From positions 1 to 64,000 of the forward strand of contig CAYPNT010000004.1 of assembly GCA_964412235.1 (NCBI GenBank): 64,000 nt of DNA, read 5' to 3'. Below, piece by piece: positions 61,607-64,000 of this stretch; the first letter of the stretch is position 1; every line of letters starts with the position of its first letter. This DNA is from JAYZQT01 sp964412235 (GTDB lineage: Bacteria; Pseudomonadota; Alphaproteobacteria; MPNO01; UBA830). The translations under genes and the position numbers were made by a program. The notes under the pieces were generated by a model. The model was not told where the DNA came from and did not search any database. It saw only the letters and a list, made by a program, of their open reading frames with translations.

Positions 61607-62751
61607 ATGCGTCCTGTAACAGTGCTCGGAGTTGGGATGGTTCCCTTCGCTAAATATCGCGACAAAACTTTGGCAGAGATTGGGTGGCCGGCAGTTAAAG
61701 CAGCAATCGAAGACGCGGGTGTATCAAAAAAGGATATAGAGGCTGCCTACTGCGGCTCTGCCCTTGGCGGTATGATGTCTGGTCAGAGAGTGCTCAAGCA
61801 GCTTGGAATTACGGGGCTTCCTATCACGAATGTTGAGAATGCGTGTTCTTCTTCCTCATCGGCATTTCGGCAAGCGTATATATCAGTTTCTGCTGGTGTT
61901 TACGACATCGTTTTGGTTCTTGGGGTAGAGAAATTGACGAAATTTGGTGGTGGTACTTTGCCGCTCGAGAAAGAGGACTTTGAAGTTACTCATGGTCTTG
62001 TCATGCCTGCCCTATACGGGATGCGAGCAAAACGGTATATGCATGATTATGGCCTTACCAGAGAGCAGTTGGCCGGTGTCGCAGTTAAGGCCCATAAACA
62101 TGGTGCTATAAACGAAGACGCGCAGTACCGAAATGAGGTCACTTTGGAAGAGGTAATGAATGCCCGGGAGATTGCCGATCCGTTTACGTTACTGCATTGT
62201 TGCCCTTCGGGGGACGGCGCGTCTGCCGTGGTTATTGCGTCGGCTGACAAGGCGCGTCAATATACAACGAAACCAGTAACAGTTGCCTGCTCAGAGGTAA
62301 ATTCAGGAAAATATATGACAGGATTTCGAGATATGACGACCCCTGAAATTACGGTGCGAGGGGCGAGTAAAGCTTATGNNNNNNNNNNGCGTCTATGGGT
62401 CCGGAAGACGTGGATGTTGCGGAAGTACATGACGCGTTTACGATTGCAGAATTGTTATATTATGAGGCACTTGGTTTTTGCGAGAAAGGCGACGCGGCTA
62501 AGTTACTAGAGGACGGTGAGACTTCCCTCGGCGGTCGGATACCGGTAAACCCGTCGGGCGGTCTCCTGTCCAAGGGTCACCCCATTGGAGCAACAGGCAC
62601 AGCCCAAATAGTGGAAGTCGTCCGCCAGCTTCGCGGTCAGTGTGGCAATCGACAGGTTGAAGGAGCTAAAGTGGGGCTCACCCACTGCACTGGGGGTGGC
62701 ATCTCAGGCTTCGACCATGGTGCTTGTTCCATTCATATGTTCTCGGTCTAA
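61607..62751 (+). CDS. Thiolase family protein, interrupted by an assembly gap
   Basis: The first 257 codons (61607 to 62378) begin MRPVTVLGVGMVPFAKY and contain the nucleophile region NVENACSSSSSAFRQAY. After 10 Ns the reading frame continues in another phase from about 62389 (ASMGPEDVDVAEVHDAF), with SGGLLSKGHPIGATG and GLTHCTGGGISG, the catalytic His and Cys, ending TAA 62749-62751. The two pieces match a single nondecarboxylating thiolase of the SCP-x type, about 380 residues. The frame change comes from the placeholder length of the gap, not from mutation. It should cleave or form a 3-ketoacyl-CoA with its DUF35 partner. Confidence 0.9.
62379..62388. other. Assembly gap (10 Ns)
   Basis: Ten Ns inside the thiolase gene. 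Upstream ends in codons GCT TAT G and downstream starts GCG TCT ATG. A true gap of 5 nt would give A-Y-x-x-A-S-M-G-P-E-D, which fits thiolases; any gap length of 2 modulo 3 restores the frame. Confidence 0.95.
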
Positions 62752-62752
62752 A

Positions 62753-63637
62753 ATGAAACCTCCTCCGTTTATTTACCACGACCCAAACACCGTTGATGAC
62801 GCTGTAGCGTTACTTGCGGAGAAAGATAATGCGAAACTTCTAGCAGGTGGCCAATCTCTAATGCCCATGCTTAACATGAGGTTTGTTCTCCCTGATGATA
62901 TAATAGATATCAATAAGGTAGAGGAATTATCGTACATAAAAGATGAGGGTGAAGCTTTGGTCTTTGGTGGGATGGTTCGTCAACGGGATATTGAATATTC
63001 AGATCTTGTGTCTGAGCGTTGTCCACTTATGCGAGAGGCAATACTCAATGTAGGTCACCGGCAAACTAGGAACCGCGGGACCTACGGAGGGTCCTTGTCT
63101 CATCTTGACCCAAGCGCTGAATTACCCAGTGTTTCCATGGCTCATGATGCGATTATTACCGTGAAGAAGAAGGGTGGTTCACGAGAGATTGCAATGTCGG
63201 ATTTTCCGGTCGCCTATATGACGCCGTCCTTTGACATGGACGAAATGGTTACAGATATACGTGTGCCCCTGTGGCCGGCAGGGCACGGTTATGCTTTTGT
63301 AGAATTTTCGCGTCGTCACGGAGACTTCGCGATCACCTCATCTGCCGTTTTAATGGATGTCGGTCTGGGTGGAAAAATTCTGCGAGCGAGTGTCACGGTG
63401 GGCGGCGTCGGTCCGTCTCCGCTGAGGGTTCCGTCCCTCGAGGAAGCGCTAGTGGGTGAGGTCGGAACGCCCGAACTTTTTACGGAAACAGCTGAAAGGT
63501 GTCGCGAAATTGACGCGATGGAAGATGTGTACGCGCCGGCTTGGTACCGGCAACATTTGGCCGCGGTACTTACGCGGCGAGCCTTGGCAAAAGCGTATTC
63601 ACGAGCTGAGAATGGAACAGAGATGACCTTACGATGA
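62753..63637 (+). CDS. Molybdenum hydroxylase FAD-binding (medium) subunit, CoxM/CutM-like
   Basis: 294 residues from ATG 62753, one base after the thiolase stop. FAD-binding motifs LLAGGQSLMPMLNMR and RNRGTYGGSLSHLDPSAELP are typical of xanthine dehydrogenase/CO dehydrogenase medium subunits. Together with the next gene and a large subunit beyond the window, it would form a molybdenum hydroxylase that oxidises an N-heterocycle, an aldehyde or an aromatic-CoA such as 4-hydroxybenzoyl-CoA. It overlaps the small subunit by 4 nt. Confidence 0.92.
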   Translation: MKPPPFIYHDPNTVDDAVALLAEKDNAKLLAGGQSLMPMLNMRFVLPDDIIDINKVEELSYIKDEGEALVFGGMVRQRDIEYSDLVSERCPLMREAILNVGHRQTRNRGTYGGSLSHLDPSAELPSVSMAHDAIITVKKKGGSREIAMSDFPVAYMTPSFDMDEMVTDIRVPLWPAGHGYAFVEFSRRHGDFAITSSAVLMDVGLGGKILRASVTVGGVGPSPLRVPSLEEALVGEVGTPELFTETAERCREIDAMEDVYAPAWYRQHLAAVLTRRALAKAYSRAENGTEMTLR

Positions 63638-64000
63638 GTGACCAAAGAACCATTTCCGTAACAATAAACGGCGAGAACTACGAGCGGACCGTGGAAACGC
63701 GGTTGACACTCGTTGATTTTATACGCCACGAAGTTTTGCTTACCGGCACACATGTTGGGTGCGAACATGGCGTGTGTGGGGCCTGCACTATTTTGCTGAA
63801 TGGCCGCACTGCCCGCTCCTGTCTGATGCTCGCTGTGCAGGCAGACGGTCAGGAAATTCTTACCGTTGAAGGTATAGCGCCAAATGACGAGGAATTGCAT
63901 CCGTTGCAACAGGCTTTCCAAGATAATCATGGGCTTCAATGTGGTTTTTGTACCCCAGGTATGTTGACGACGTTGCTTGAGTTTCTAAAAGACAATCCAG
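63634..64000 (+). CDS. Molybdenum hydroxylase [2Fe-2S] (small) subunit, CoxS-like, partial
   Basis: The frame runs off the window end after about 122 residues (full length is usually about 160). Ferredoxin-type cluster ligands are in GCEHGVCGACTILLNGRTARSC-type sequence, seen as GCEHGVCGAC and ARSC. The second cluster begins with QCGFCTPGM. It starts at ATG 63634, overlapping the medium subunit stop. The order M-S is typical, so the large molybdopterin subunit probably follows just outside. Confidence 0.94.
   Translation, partial: MSDQRTISVTINGENYERTVETRLTLVDFIRHEVLLTGTHVGCEHGVCGACTILLNGRTARSCLMLAVQADGQEILTVEGIAPNDEELHPLQQAFQDNHGLQCGFCTPGMLTTLLEFLKDNP

Noticed and set aside
62379..62751. Thiolase as a true pseudogene or two genes
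   Set aside because: The break coincides exactly with 10 Ns, and both halves carry intact catalytic motifs of one protein.
1..64000. CRISPR arrays, insertion sequences, prophage, rRNA or tRNA genes
   Set aside because: No regularly spaced short repeats, transposase or integrase signatures, structural phage genes, rRNA tracts or cloverleaf sequences were noticed. A dedicated scan (for example tRNAscan-SE) could still find a missed tRNA.

Overview
The window looks like a piece of an alphaproteobacterial chromosome, most likely Rhodospirillales-like and of moderate GC. This rests on a GcrA-type zinc-binding protein, a DUF2794 protein, the gene order dnaB-alr-mlaE-mlaF-radA-cvpA-purF-SDR on one strand and a TPR-bamB-der run on the other. 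The species cannot be named from sequence alone. No rRNA, tRNA, CRISPR array, insertion sequence or prophage was seen. A run of 10 Ns at 62379-62388 shows this is a draft scaffold.

Layout. (1) 1-9.2 kb is an AT-rich surface and secretion region: the tail of a Sel1-repeat protein, two unrecognised secreted or lipoprotein ORFs, a possible broken micro-lipoprotein, a SnoaL-like protein, and a 2058-residue autotransporter with ten Ig-like modules, one of which is exactly duplicated. (2) 9.2-15.7 kb has a GMC oxidoreductase divergent from an Asp/Glu-racemase-family enzyme, a GcrA-like mini-protein, type 2 IPP isomerase, a NUDIX hydrolase, a class II aldolase and DUF2794. (3) 15.8-29.2 kb is the conserved housekeeping core: TPR membrane protein, bamB and der on the plus strand, then SDR, purF, cvpA, radA, mlaF, mlaE, alr and dnaB on the minus strand, then a CFA-synthase-like methyltransferase. 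(4) 29.2-30.0 kb is an AT-rich stretch without genes. (5) 30-33 kb holds a TauE/SafE exporter, an alanine-zipper lipoprotein ending in Lys, a convergent L,D-transpeptidase and a thioesterase.

(6) From 33 kb to the end the window is dominated by catabolic genes. It has a UbiX-type flavin prenyltransferase, two UbiD-family decarboxylases, two tandem group-D flavin monooxygenases, an HpaB-type hydroxylase, a Rieske oxygenase, an old-yellow-enzyme reductase, EthD and NIPSNAP proteins, a PhyH dioxygenase, an amidase, DUF2848, a cupin, a 2-keto-4-pentenoate hydratase, four MFS transporters and one DMT transporter. It ends with MaoC, an alpha/beta hydrolase, an SDR, a DUF35 protein with its thiolase, and the medium and small subunits of a molybdenum hydroxylase. 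Many of these genes overlap by 1-8 nt and should form operons. The likely role is uptake and stepwise oxidation, decarboxylation and thiolytic cleavage of aromatic or alicyclic acids; the substrates are unknown.

The points most worth following are these. Both UbiD paralogues keep the metal-binding residues but lack the usual catalytic Glu motif. NUDIX hydrolases sit beside both the DMAPP-making isomerase and a UbiD, which suggests a route to the dimethylallyl monophosphate used by UbiX. A 32-bp palindrome just ahead of marR is a strong operator candidate. The Lpp-like lipoprotein and L,D-transpeptidase pair could tether the outer membrane to peptidoglycan.
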